Positions 22,566-30,685 of a DNA stretch of 42,561 bases are shown piece by piece. Made by a program: the position numbers and the translations under genes. Source of the stretch: an uncultured Eubacteriales bacterium (GTDB taxonomy: Bacteria > Bacillota > Clostridia > Oscillospirales > Oscillospiraceae); assembly GCA_900321275.1 (NCBI GenBank), contig ONVI01000015.1:1-42561 (forward strand), given 5' to 3'. Positions within the stretch are counted from its first letter, which is position 1. Every line of letters begins with the position of its first letter. Below the pieces are notes generated by a model. The model made no database searches. It worked only from the letters and a program-made list of their open reading frames with translations, and was not told the DNA's origin.

Positions 22566-25259
22566 TTATGCGGCGGGAATGAAGGTGTAAGCGCTGCTTT
22601 TCTGTGCAAAGGTCTCCGCCGCGCTTCCGGCCTGACCGAAAATGTACAGCTCATCGGCCGCGCCGAAGGCGTTTGGGTCGATATATGTCACGGTGCTCGG
22701 AATATAGACGGTGATGAGATTCGGGATGCCGGTAAAGGCGCCGTCTTCAATCCGGGTCAGCGCAGCCGGGAGAACGAAGCCAGGCACCGTGTCGGGGGTG
22801 ATTAGGAGCACAGCTTCATCATACAGAAGCCACCGGAAGGTATCGCTCTCTGTATTGTCCATGTAAATAACCACGCCGTCCTCGATCTCGGGATTGACAT
22901 CGGTTATGAGCTGTGTCAGAACACCGCAGGGGCTGATGTTGAGGGCTTTCAGACCATTGTTCTGACAGGCAATGCCGCGCAGGGCTGTATTCCCTGTGAC
23001 ATCCAGCCTGCTCAGCGAGTTGTTGTAACAGGACAGGAGCAGCAGCTCACTGTTTTGGCTCACATCGAGATCGGAGAGCTTGTTATCAGAACACCACAGC
23101 CTTTGCAGCATGGTATTCTTGCTGACATCAAGGTTCGTGAGCGCATTCCCGGAGCAGTCAAGATACTCCAGATTGGGGTTTCCGCTGATGTCAAGACTGG
23201 TCAGCTTGTTGTCCCAACAGTAAAGCCATGACAGCTTCGGTGAGTTCTTGATAATCAGCGATTCAAGCTCGTTGCCGATGCATTGCAGCATCTCCAGATC
23301 TGTATTGCCGCGCAGATCCAGCGTCTTCAACAGATTGCCGTCGCAGGCAAAATAACGCAGTTTTTTGTTATTGCTGACGTTGAGACTGCTCAGCTTGTTG
23401 CCGTAGTTTACACCGTCAAGTCTGAGACCGCAGGCAAGCGTATCCAACTCCGTATTGCGGCTCAGATCCAGTGCCGTGATCTGATTTCCATAGCAGTACA
23501 GCTTCTGCAGCGCGGTGAAGAATTCTATACCTTTCATGCTGGTGATGCTTCCGACGGTTGCTGCGCCAAAGCTTTCGGCCTCTGTGAGCGTCGAAGAAAC
23601 ACCCGACGCGCTGCTTATATCATCAGCGATATACGGCGCAGAGGCGTTGAAGCTGTCGACCTCTGTGAGAATCGTGTATTCATTATCCACAGGAGTCTCT
23701 AACTGCGGGCGATAGGCGACGTCGATCGTCGTTACTGCCGCGATTTCTTCAGCGCTGAGATAACCGCTCCCGTCCGTGTCACAGTTTGCGGAGACGTAGG
23801 CGCGGAAGGTCTCATCCGGGAAGTTTACGCTGTCGACGGCAATTCCGGCAGCGGAGGGATCATAGTCGGTTGCCGAAAGAATGTAATTGTCAAATTCTTC
23901 GTATTGGCCCAGCAATGTCATTCGGGCAAGCTCATAATTCGCATCTACAAGCTGATAAGAGTCGTGGTGGAACTGGTCGCCTTCGGTGCTGTAGGGATTG
24001 CCATCGAGTGTGTGGTTGGCAAGCCACCAATCGCTGCCGCGCAGAAAGAAGTACGGCAGATCCGCAGAGCCGCCCTCCCGGCGATTTGCGTCCCAGGTCG
24101 CGTCGAGCTCGTAGTATTTTCCGCCGACCTTCACAATGTTCCAGCCGTGGTTCATGATGGTGCTGGAGACATAGCGCGCGTCAAGGTCCGCCGCAAGGCA
24201 AAGTCTGTAGAAGGCGGTGGAATAGCCCTGGCATACGGCGTAATGGTTGATCAGCGCGGCGTAATCCGAGTATTTCAGATCATAGCTGTCGCCGTGTGTA
24301 TCGTCGTAGTTGACATTCTGGTAGAGCCACTGGTGGATGGCAAGCACCTTTTCATAATCGCTCTTCCCTGCAAGGCCGAGGCTGTAAACCAGGTTCTCCA
24401 CTGCGCTGGCAGCGGACTGCTCCTGTGCGGCGTTGGTCAAGTAAAGCGTGGTGAAGGTGAAGTTGTATTGATACTGTCCGTTATAATATCGCCCTGTGGC
24501 AGAGTAGGCTGCCGATGTCGTGGCCTTGCTCAGCGTGTCGCCCTCCCAGTGGTTACCGGTGTGGCGGTAAGCGTCGAGCAGCGTGTTATAGAAAGCGGTA
24601 TCGAAATCTTCATCCACCCACAGCGTATTGGAGTAGAAGGTAATCTCACAGTCCTTCTCGCGCCTGACCATTGCGTTTCGCAGCATTTTCGCGGCGCTGC
24701 TGTCTCCGCTCGAATCGGCGTAAAAGACATCGCTGCTGTACAGGCCGTCCGTCCCCGCCTCGCTCTCCGCAAGGAGACGCGCAACGAAAGCATCAATGAC
24801 CTCTTCGCGGGTCGGCATCGCATCGAGTATCGCCGTCTCATCTGCGACAAAACCGGAGGACGGATTGATGATCCATCCCGTATAATAGACATCCTCAAAG
24901 GAAACAGAAAGCGTCAGCGAAATCTCCGCCGCGCCGTCGACCGTGAAGCCGGTTTCGTCCAGATCAAGGAAGATGCCGCGGTCGTCATGATAGGCATAGC
25001 TGTAGGCGCCGGGGGCGAGCAGATATGTCCAGCCATCCTCACGGGAGGAGGGATCAAGTGCATGGCCGACGGCGTCCGTCACTTGGAGACCGATCAGATC
25101 ATAACCCTTTTCATTATAGAAGCGAACCGGGAAAAGCTCCTGCCCGGAGGCATCTGCAGGCTGGCTTTGTGCGTCCTCGGCAAGGGCAGCAGGGGCCAGC
25201 AGCAGGCACAGGCTGAGACACAGGAGCAGCGTGAAGGCTTTGCGGAGCGTAGGTTTCAT
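22566..25259 (-). CDS. Secreted transglutaminase-like / EF-hand / leucine-rich-repeat protein
   Basis: 897 residues. Signal peptide 1-27 (hydrophobic core, cleavage likely after ALA). Residues about 285-415 are a transglutaminase-like (papain-fold) domain with Cys343 (AVCQGYS), His371 (NHGWNIV) and Asp386 (ELDATWD). Residues 494-505 form an EF-hand-like loop (DTDGSGYLSAEE). Residues 579-785 hold about nine 21-residue repeats of the pattern L-x-C-x-x-N-x-L-x-x-L-D-[VIL]-S, then a BspA-like LRR end (FVLPAALTRIEDGAF). No LPXTG, S-layer or TM anchor. Likely extracellular, acting in peptide cross-linking, cleavage or adhesion. ATG 25259 has TTGGAGG eight bases upstream. Monocistronic. Confidence 0.93.
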   Translation of the reverse strand: MKPTLRKAFTLLLCLSLCLLLAPAALAEDAQSQPADASGQELFPVRFYNEKGYDLIGLQVTDAVGHALDPSSREDGWTYLLAPGAYSYAYHDDRGIFLDLDETGFTVDGAAEISLTLSVSFEDVYYTGWIINPSSGFVADETAILDAMPTREEVIDAFVARLLAESEAGTDGLYSSDVFYADSSGDSSAAKMLRNAMVRREKDCEITFYSNTLWVDEDFDTAFYNTLLDAYRHTGNHWEGDTLSKATTSAAYSATGRYYNGQYQYNFTFTTLYLTNAAQEQSAASAVENLVYSLGLAGKSDYEKVLAIHQWLYQNVNYDDTHGDSYDLKYSDYAALINHYAVCQGYSTAFYRLCLAADLDARYVSSTIMNHGWNIVKVGGKYYELDATWDANRREGGSADLPYFFLRGSDWWLANHTLDGNPYSTEGDQFHHDSYQLVDANYELARMTLLGQYEEFDNYILSATDYDPSAAGIAVDSVNFPDETFRAYVSANCDTDGSGYLSAEEIAAVTTIDVAYRPQLETPVDNEYTILTEVDSFNASAPYIADDISSASGVSSTLTEAESFGAATVGSITSMKGIEFFTALQKLYCYGNQITALDLSRNTELDTLACGLRLDGVNYGNKLSSLNVSNNKKLRYFACDGNLLKTLDLRGNTDLEMLQCIGNELESLIIKNSPKLSWLYCWDNKLTSLDISGNPNLEYLDCSGNALTNLDVSKNTMLQRLWCSDNKLSDLDVSQNSELLLLSCYNNSLSRLDVTGNTALRGIACQNNGLKALNISPCGVLTQLITDVNPEIEDGVVIYMDNTESDTFRWLLYDEAVLLITPDTVPGFVLPAALTRIEDGAFTGIPNLITVYIPSTVTYIDPNAFGAADELYIFGQAGSAAETFAQKSSAYTFIPAA

Positions 25260-25316
25260 GGCGTGTTCCTCCAATTATCGGTAATTGCTGGTAAAAAACC
25301 CACATTTTACATTTCT

Positions 25317-25344
25317 ATCATAGCATATTTTTCATAAAAAACAA
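25317..25344 (-). promoter_or_regulatory. Probable promoter of the LRR/transglutaminase gene
   Basis: Minus strand: -35 TTGTTT (25344-25339), 16-bp spacer, -10 TATGAT (25322-25317), about 58 bases before the ATG. Confidence 0.5.
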
Positions 25345-25385
25345 GGATAAAACAGCTCCCTCGGACTATTGTCCGGGGGAGCTGT
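25345..25385 (-). terminator. Terminator of the oxaloacetate decarboxylase operon
   Basis: Stem ACAGCTCCC.CGGAC / GTCCG.GGGAGCTGT (25352-25385), then TTTTATCCTTG and TTTTTT on the minus strand. The T-rich region also carries the -35 of the next gene's promoter. Confidence 0.8.
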
Positions 25386-25406
25386 GCGGAAAACCGGGGG
25401 TTACGC

Positions 25407-26627
25407 TCAGCCGAAGACGGAGAGCAGGAAGCCCGCCGCGATGGCGGAGCCGATGACGCCGGCTACGTTGGGGCCCATGGCGTGCATCAGCAGGTAATTG
25501 TTCTTGTTGTACTTGCGGCCCACGTCCTGAGAGACGCGCGCGGCCATCGGCACGGCAGACACGCCCGCGGAACCGATCAGAGGATTGATCTTGCCGCCGG
25601 AGGTCTTGTACATCACAACGCCGCCGCACAGGCCGCCCACCGTGGAGATCGAGAAGGCGATCAGGCCGAGGACGACGATCTTGATGGTGGACCAGTTCAG
25701 GAAGTTCTGGGCGACCATGGTGGCGCCGACGGAGGTGGCGAGGAAGATCGTCACGATGTTCATCAGCGCGTTCTGCACGGTGTCGCTCAGACGCTCGGTC
25801 ACGCCGCACTCACGGAAGAGGTTGCCCAGCATCAGGCAGCCGATCAGCGGAGCGGTGGAGGGCAGGAGCAGGATGACGAAGGTGGCGACCACGATCGGGA
25901 AGACGATTTTCTCGGTCTTGGAGACCTCACGGCTCTGCACCATCTTGACCTTGCGCATCTTGTCGGTGGTCATCAGCTTCATAAAGGGAGGCTGAATAAA
26001 GGGAATCAGCGCCATGTAGGAATAGGCCGCGATGGCGATGGGGCCCAGCAGCTCAGGCGCGAGCTTGGTGGTGAGGAAGATGGCCGTGGGGCCGTCCGCG
26101 CCGCCGATGATGCCGATGGAAGCGGCCTGCGGGCCGGTGAAGCCGAGCAGAACCGCGCCGAAGAAGGCGACAAATACGCCGAGCTGGGCGGCAGCGCCGA
26201 GCAGCAGGCTCTTGGGATTGGCGAGCAGGGGGCCGAAGTCGGTCATCGCGCCGACACCCATGAAAATGAGCGAGGGGTAGATACCGGCCTTGACGCCGAT
26301 GTAGAAGAAGTCGAGCAGACCCGCCTCACGCATGATGTAGCCGTAGCTGTGATAGTAGGGGCTGGCGTGGTCGAGGAAGGCCTCCCAGATTTCGGGGTGG
26401 TACAGGGCGTTTGCGCCCATACCGACAAAGTAGCTGAGGTTCGTCAGCAGGCAGCCGAAGGCGATGCCGACGAGCAGCAGCGGCTCAAACTTTTTGACGA
26501 TGCCGAGGTAGAGCAGGCCGAAGGCAATAAGGATCATGACGAGGTTTTTCCAACCGCCGTCCGTCACGAAAAATGCCGCAAAGCCGGACTCTGCCCCCAG
26601 CTTTTGCAGGACACCGAGTATATCCAT
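25407..26627 (-). CDS. oadB: Sodium-translocating decarboxylase beta subunit
   Basis: 406-residue polytopic membrane protein of the OadB/MmdB/GcdB family, the subunit that decarboxylates carboxybiotin and exports Na+. Hallmarks: [14 protein letters not shown] (conserved Asp in the Na+ site), [14 protein letters not shown] and [19 protein letters not shown] near the C-terminus, with about ten membrane segments. Last gene of the four-gene operon, 10 bp downstream of the biotin carrier. In this context it most likely serves oxaloacetate decarboxylation during citrate fermentation, although methylmalonyl- or glutaconyl-CoA decarboxylases use near-identical beta subunits. Confidence 0.95.
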   Translation of the reverse strand: MDILGVLQKLGAESGFAAFFVTDGGWKNLVMILIAFGLLYLGIVKKFEPLLLVGIAFGCLLTNLSYFVGMGANALYHPEIWEAFLDHASPYYHSYGYIMREAGLLDFFYIGVKAGIYPSLIFMGVGAMTDFGPLLANPKSLLLGAAAQLGVFVAFFGAVLLGFTGPQAASIGIIGGADGPTAIFLTTKLAPELLGPIAIAAYSYMALIPFIQPPFMKLMTTDKMRKVKMVQSREVSKTEKIVFPIVVATFVILLLPSTAPLIGCLMLGNLFRECGVTERLSDTVQNALMNIVTIFLATSVGATMVAQNFLNWSTIKIVVLGLIAFSISTVGGLCGGVVMYKTSGGKINPLIGSAGVSAVPMAARVSQDVGRKYNKNNYLLMHAMGPNVAGVIGSAIAAGFLLSVFG

Positions 26628-26637
26628 ACCTGCCTCC

Positions 26638-27048
26638 TTATGCGATCACGACGAGCGGAGAATCGGTCTCTACAACCGCACCCTTTTCGACGACGATCTG
26701 CGCGACCGTGCCGGTCTTGGTGGAGACAACCTCGTTCTCCATCTTCATGGCTTCAAGAATCAGGAGCACGTCGCCCTCATTGACCTTCTGTCCGGCGGTG
26801 ACGTTGATCTTCAGTACGTTGCCGGGCATCGGGCTCTTGACGACGGTGCCCGCGGCGAGAGCGCCGCCTGCGGGAGCGGCGGGGGCGGCAGCAGGGGCAG
26901 CGGCGGCGACAGGAGCAGCAGCCACGGGAGCGGCGGCAGGGGCGGCAGCGGCAGGAGCCTTGAGGTCGTACTCATCGACCAGCATAGCCTCGCCTGCTTC
27001 GACCTCCACTTCATAAACGCGCTTGTTCAGCGTTACCTTATACTTCAT
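26638..27048 (-). CDS. Biotin carrier protein of the sodium-pump decarboxylase
   Basis: 136 residues: short N-terminal beta segment ([17 protein letters not shown]), a Pro/Ala-rich flexible linker (31-60), and a biotinyl domain with EAMKMEN, Lys102 being the biotinylation site. It carries CO2 as carboxybiotin from the alpha subunit to OadB. In many enterobacterial systems this domain is the C-terminus of OadA; here it is a separate gene, as in methylmalonyl-CoA decarboxylases. ATG 27048 follows GGGAGG and overlaps the gamma stop by 11 bp. Confidence 0.94.
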   Translation of the reverse strand: MKYKVTLNKRVYEVEVEAGEAMLVDEYDLKAPAAAAPAAAPVAAAPVAAAAPAAAPAAPAGGALAAGTVVKSPMPGNVLKINVTAGQKVNEGDVLLILEAMKMENEVVSTKTGTVAQIVVEKGAVVETDSPLVVIA

Positions 27049-27391
27049 CTTCTTTGACCTCCCTGATGGAAATAAAGCGCAGCTCATTGAGCGGCTTGCC
27101 GAGCGTGTCGGCTACAATCGCCATAACCATGGCGGCGTCGCGGGGATCGGTATTGTAGAGCTTGAAATCGCCGGCGGAGCCGGGAGCCGGAGCGGCCTTC
27201 GCGGCGGGCGCAGCGGGGGCGGCAGCGGGGGCGGCGGCAGCGGGCGCGGCCTTGGGCGTCTCCTTGTGCATAACCCTGCCCATGACGAAGATGACGCACA
27301 TCAGCATCACGAGGCCGAGGAAGACGACCAGATAGCCCAGCACAGCGTAACCGGCCGCGGTGGGAATGGAAATGTTTACAAGATCAGTCAC
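27038..27391 (-). CDS. oadG: Decarboxylase gamma-type subunit (OadG family)
   Basis: 117 residues: one membrane helix at about 15-40 (GYAVLGYLVVFLGLVMLMCV), an Ala/Pro-rich linker, and a C-terminal soluble part ending in IREVKEDEV. OadG-type subunits tether alpha and beta subunits at the membrane. The C-terminal segment (DAAMVMAIVADTLGKPLNELRFISI) is longer than in short OadG and looks like the small domain seen in clostridial versions. It lies 17 bp from the alpha subunit and overlaps the biotin carrier. Confidence 0.85.
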   Translation of the reverse strand: MTDLVNISIPTAAGYAVLGYLVVFLGLVMLMCVIFVMGRVMHKETPKAAPAAAAPAAAPAAPAAKAAPAPGSAGDFKLYNTDPRDAAMVMAIVADTLGKPLNELRFISIREVKEDEV

Positions 27392-27408
27392 GGTAAAATC
27401 CTCCTGTC

Positions 27409-28794
27409 TCAGTCAACAGAAACGATGGAGTACTTGACCTTCTTCTCTTCCTGCTCCTTGCGCTGGGCGAAGAACTTCTCCGCAACCGGCGGGAAGGAGA
27501 TGTAGCTGAGCACGTCTTCCTCGCATCTGGCGGTATCGCCGAGCTCGGCCTGCGCCTTCTCAAAGACGTCCTTGGGAAGGGTGTCGGCATAGCGGCCCTT
27601 GATGGGCTTCTCGTCGCCGAGAATCTTGGCCTGAACTTCGGGATTGATGGGAGCGGGAGTGCGGCCGTACTCGCCGCGGCAGTATGCCTTCAGCTCAGCG
27701 CCGACATTCTTGTAGCGCTCGCCCGCCAGGACGTTCTGCACGGCCTGGGTGCCGATGAGCTGGGAGGTCGGGGTGACCAGCGGGGGATAGCCCATGTCGG
27801 CGCGCACGCGCGGTGTCTCGAGCAGGGCTTCGTCGAACTTGTCCAGGGAGTTGAGGCTCTTGAGCTGGCTGAGCAGGTTCGAGAGCATGCCGCCGGGGAT
27901 CTGGTAGGTCAGGCACTGGGTATCGGTAGCCATGGAGATGGGATTGAGCGTACCCTTTTCCAGGAATTCGGCACGGATAGGCTTAAAGTAAGTGGCCATC
28001 TCATGCAGCTTTTCGGGATCAAGGCCGGTATCGTAGCCGTACTGACGGAAAACGTACTCCAGGGTCTCGGTGGCGGGCTGAGAGGTGCCGCCGGAGAAGG
28101 GGGAGATGGCGGTGTCGATGATGTCGGCGCCGGCTTCGACAGCCTTCATATCGGTCATGAAAGCAAGGCCGGTGGTGCAGTGGGTGTGGACAACGACGGG
28201 CAGATCGACCGCGTCCTTGATGGCGGAGACCAGGTCATAGGCCTCTTTCGGGCTCATGATGCCGGCCATGTCCTTGATGCAGATGGTGCTGACGCCCATT
28301 TTCTGGAGCTCCTTGACCATTTCGACATACTTCTTCAGCGTATGTACGGGGGAGGTGGTATAGGAGATCGCGCCGGAGGCGATGGCGCCGGACTTGACGG
28401 TCTCCTCAACGGCGACCTTGAGATTGGTCACGTCGTTGAGAGCGTCGAAAATGCGGATGATGTCGATGCCGTTGCGGACGGACGCGCGGACAAAACGGCG
28501 GACGATGTCGTCACTGTAGTGCTTGTAGCCCAGAATATTCTGACCTCTGAGCAGCATCTGGAGCTTGGTGTTGGGCATGGCCGCGCGAATCTTGCGCAGG
28601 CGCTCCCACGGATCCTCGTTCAGGAAGCGCAGGCACACGTCAAAGGTGGCGCCGCCCCAGCATTCCACGGAGTAGTAGCCGGCCTGGTCGATGGTCTTGA
28701 GGATGGGCTCAAACTGGTCATAGCTCATCCTCGTCGCGACAAGTGACTGGCTCGCGTCGCGAAGGACTGTTTCGGTAAACTGTACTTTCTTCAT
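27409..28794 (-). CDS. oadA: Oxaloacetate decarboxylase alpha subunit, carboxyltransferase only
   Basis: 461 residues. TIM-barrel carboxyltransferase of the pyruvate carboxylase-B / OadA / transcarboxylase 5S group. Metal site: Asp13 (ETVLRDASQSL), carbamylated-type Lys174 (ICIKDMAG), His203 and His205 (VVHTHCTTG). It ends without a biotinyl domain, which is on a separate gene two positions downstream. Transfers the carboxyl of oxaloacetate to biotin, releasing pyruvate. ATG 28794 has GAGGAGG upstream. It is first in its operon and adjacent to citM and citDEF, supporting an oxaloacetate substrate. Confidence 0.94.
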   Translation of the reverse strand: MKKVQFTETVLRDASQSLVATRMSYDQFEPILKTIDQAGYYSVECWGGATFDVCLRFLNEDPWERLRKIRAAMPNTKLQMLLRGQNILGYKHYSDDIVRRFVRASVRNGIDIIRIFDALNDVTNLKVAVEETVKSGAIASGAISYTTSPVHTLKKYVEMVKELQKMGVSTICIKDMAGIMSPKEAYDLVSAIKDAVDLPVVVHTHCTTGLAFMTDMKAVEAGADIIDTAISPFSGGTSQPATETLEYVFRQYGYDTGLDPEKLHEMATYFKPIRAEFLEKGTLNPISMATDTQCLTYQIPGGMLSNLLSQLKSLNSLDKFDEALLETPRVRADMGYPPLVTPTSQLIGTQAVQNVLAGERYKNVGAELKAYCRGEYGRTPAPINPEVQAKILGDEKPIKGRYADTLPKDVFEKAQAELGDTARCEEDVLSYISFPPVAEKFFAQRKEQEEKKVKYSIVSVD

Positions 28795-28888
28795 ACGTAC
28801 CTCCTCTGTTATTCGCTATCTGAAAATGATTTTGCTTTATCAAATATCCGGCTCGGACGGAAAATCCGCGCGGGAGTCTTTATGAGAT

Positions 28889-28918
28889 ATCATAATGCGT
28901 CAGGACTGCTTTTGTCAA
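28889..28918 (-). promoter_or_regulatory. Promoter of the oxaloacetate decarboxylase operon
   Basis: Minus strand: -35 TTGACA (28918-28913), 18-bp spacer, -10 TATGAT (28894-28889), giving a leader of nearly 90 bases before oadA. Confidence 0.65.
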
Positions 28919-29045
28919 TGCGCAGGATTGACAATATTTGCGCTTTAACTACACGCTTTGGGGCATATCTTGTGGTCAAGTTACCATTACGGCTTCCGCG
29001 CGGCTGCCGGCGGCCGGGAAAAAGAGCCCCCGTATTATGGGAAGC

Positions 29046-29071
29046 CCCTCCTCCGGTAAACCGGAGGAGGG
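29046..29071 (-). terminator. Hairpin after citM
   Basis: Perfect 11-bp stem CCCTCCTCCGG / CCGGAGGAGGG with TAAA loop. No immediate T-tract on the minus strand, but CTCTTTTTCC lies about 20 bases further on. Confidence 0.6.
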
Positions 29072-29091
29072 TTCGTCCAATGCGGAAGGGA

Positions 29092-30501
29092 TCAGAAGGG
29101 AATAATGCCGATGATCATGGCGACAAACAGGCACAGGATGGAGAAGACCCAAACGTACATGAAGCTCGCCTTGATATGATCCTTGATATCGACGTCGGCG
29201 AGACCGACACCGAGAAGAGTCGCGGGAACCATGGGGCTGATAAAGGTGGCGCAGTTGCGGCAGATGACCATGGCAATCGCGATTGGCAGGGCTTCGACGC
29301 CGAAGGCCTGGCCGATGCCGATCACGACGGGCAGCATGCCGTAGAAGTAGGAGTCGGTATCGAAGGCCAGCGCCAGAGGCACGGACAGAATGCCGATGAC
29401 CAGCGGGAGCTGCTTGCCGAGAGCGGGAGGCAGAACAGCGGCAACCATGTTGGCAAGGCAGCGCACCACGGAGGGCAGCGCGTCAGCGGGCAGCTCCATG
29501 ACCTTGGCGGAGATGACCTTACCGTCGGCGCCCATGCTGGAGGTCAGGATGCCCATGAGGACGGCCGCGCCCATCAGGGTGGAGCACATCATCAGGGCCG
29601 GGCCCGCATGGAGGTTGATGATCTTCTTGTGCATCTTGGCGGTGAAGCCGTAGTTGACGAAGAGGGCGAGGGCGCAGCCGAGCATGAAGGGATAGTAGCT
29701 GGGGAAGACGTCCCAGATCAGCATGGCAATGACGGCGATGGTCAGGAAAATGTTGAAGAGGAAGAGCTGGGGCCGCGCGAGCTCCTTGTCGGCGGTGACA
29801 ACCTCAGCGCCGACCTCGAGCTCAACGTCTCCCTCGGTCTTGGCAAGCGTGCCGTTCAAACCGGCGCCGCGTTTTTTCTCCTGCATACCGGTCAGAACCG
29901 CGTGGGCGAGGGCGAGGACGATACCGAAGGCCTGCACGGGAAGAATGGTCTTCCAGAGCTCACCGGCCTCAATGCCGAGAACGGAGGCGGCGCGCATGGT
30001 GGGGCCGGCCCAGGGCATGAGGTTCAAAACGCCCATCGCGAGAACCGCGATGCGAAGCAGGGAGGTCGGGCGCATGTGCATGCGCTTGAAGACGGGCAGC
30101 ATGGAGGGAATGACAATGCAGAAGGTGGAAGCGCCGCCGCCGTCGAGGTGACCGACCAGCGCGATGATGCAGGCGACGACACACACGCCGATGACGTTGT
30201 CGCCGACGTATTTCATCAGCTTGCCGATGATGACGTCGAACATGCCGGCGTCAGTCATAATGCCGAAGTAGAGAACGGAGAAGACAAACAGGGCCGCGGT
30301 CGGACCGGTGCTGTTGAAGCCGGCCTTGATCATGGCGGCGATGTCTTCAAAGCTGTGGCGGCCGCCGATGACCAGAATCAGCCCAAGAAGCGTCGGCCAA
30401 ACGATGAAGGCGATGGCGGGCTGCGTCTTGCTCTTGAAAAGCGTGATAACGATGGCAGCAATGGTCAGAAGACCAAGGATGCCGACAACGGTATTACTCA
30501 T
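29092..30501 (-). CDS. CitMHS-family citrate transporter
   Basis: 469-residue polytopic membrane protein of the CitMHS family (divalent-metal-citrate/H+ symporters). Two inverted halves with paired motifs: GHLDGGGASTFCIVIPSMLP in the first half and DTDSYFYGMLPV in the second, plus SPMVPATLLGVGLADVD near the C-terminus. Located 184 bp downstream of citF and upstream of the oad operon; uptake of citrate, probably as a metal complex, is the natural role. ATG 30501 follows AAGGGG. The gap to citF is filled by a palindromic repeat that may tune or separate expression. Confidence 0.93.
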   Translation of the reverse strand: MSNTVVGILGLLTIAAIVITLFKSKTQPAIAFIVWPTLLGLILVIGGRHSFEDIAAMIKAGFNSTGPTAALFVFSVLYFGIMTDAGMFDVIIGKLMKYVGDNVIGVCVVACIIALVGHLDGGGASTFCIVIPSMLPVFKRMHMRPTSLLRIAVLAMGVLNLMPWAGPTMRAASVLGIEAGELWKTILPVQAFGIVLALAHAVLTGMQEKKRGAGLNGTLAKTEGDVELEVGAEVVTADKELARPQLFLFNIFLTIAVIAMLIWDVFPSYYPFMLGCALALFVNYGFTAKMHKKIINLHAGPALMMCSTLMGAAVLMGILTSSMGADGKVISAKVMELPADALPSVVRCLANMVAAVLPPALGKQLPLVIGILSVPLALAFDTDSYFYGMLPVVIGIGQAFGVEALPIAIAMVICRNCATFISPMVPATLLGVGLADVDIKDHIKASFMYVWVFSILCLFVAMIIGIIPF

Positions 30502-30540
30502 AAGGATTTCCCCTTTTTCTTTTAATCAATCCTGTCTCTT

Positions 30541-30677
30541 GCCTCCCCCGGCCGCTTGCGGCGAAGGGGGGGTGTCACGGAGCGACGGAGAGGGCTTGCC
30601 GCGACAAGGGATACCCTCTCGGTCATCCGGCTTGCGTGAGACGCCGGATGACAGCTCCCCCGGAGGGGGAGCCAGGC
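30541..30677. repeat. Palindromic intergenic repeat between citF and citM
   Basis: 137 bp with nested palindromes: GCCGC-TT-GCGGC (30551-30562), TCATCCGGC/GCCGGATGA (30623-30651) and GCTCCCCC-GGA-GGGGGAGC (30654-30672). Its left 25 bases match the module at 15031-15004 in inverse orientation. Likely a mobile-type palindromic repeat; as RNA it would fold into several hairpins. Confidence 0.7.
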
Positions 30678-30685
30678 GCCGAAGC

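Noticed and set aside
28882-30525. A 547-residue plus-strand open frame opposite citM
   Set aside because: Antisense shadow of a recognised transporter; Asp/Gly/His-rich low-information sequence.
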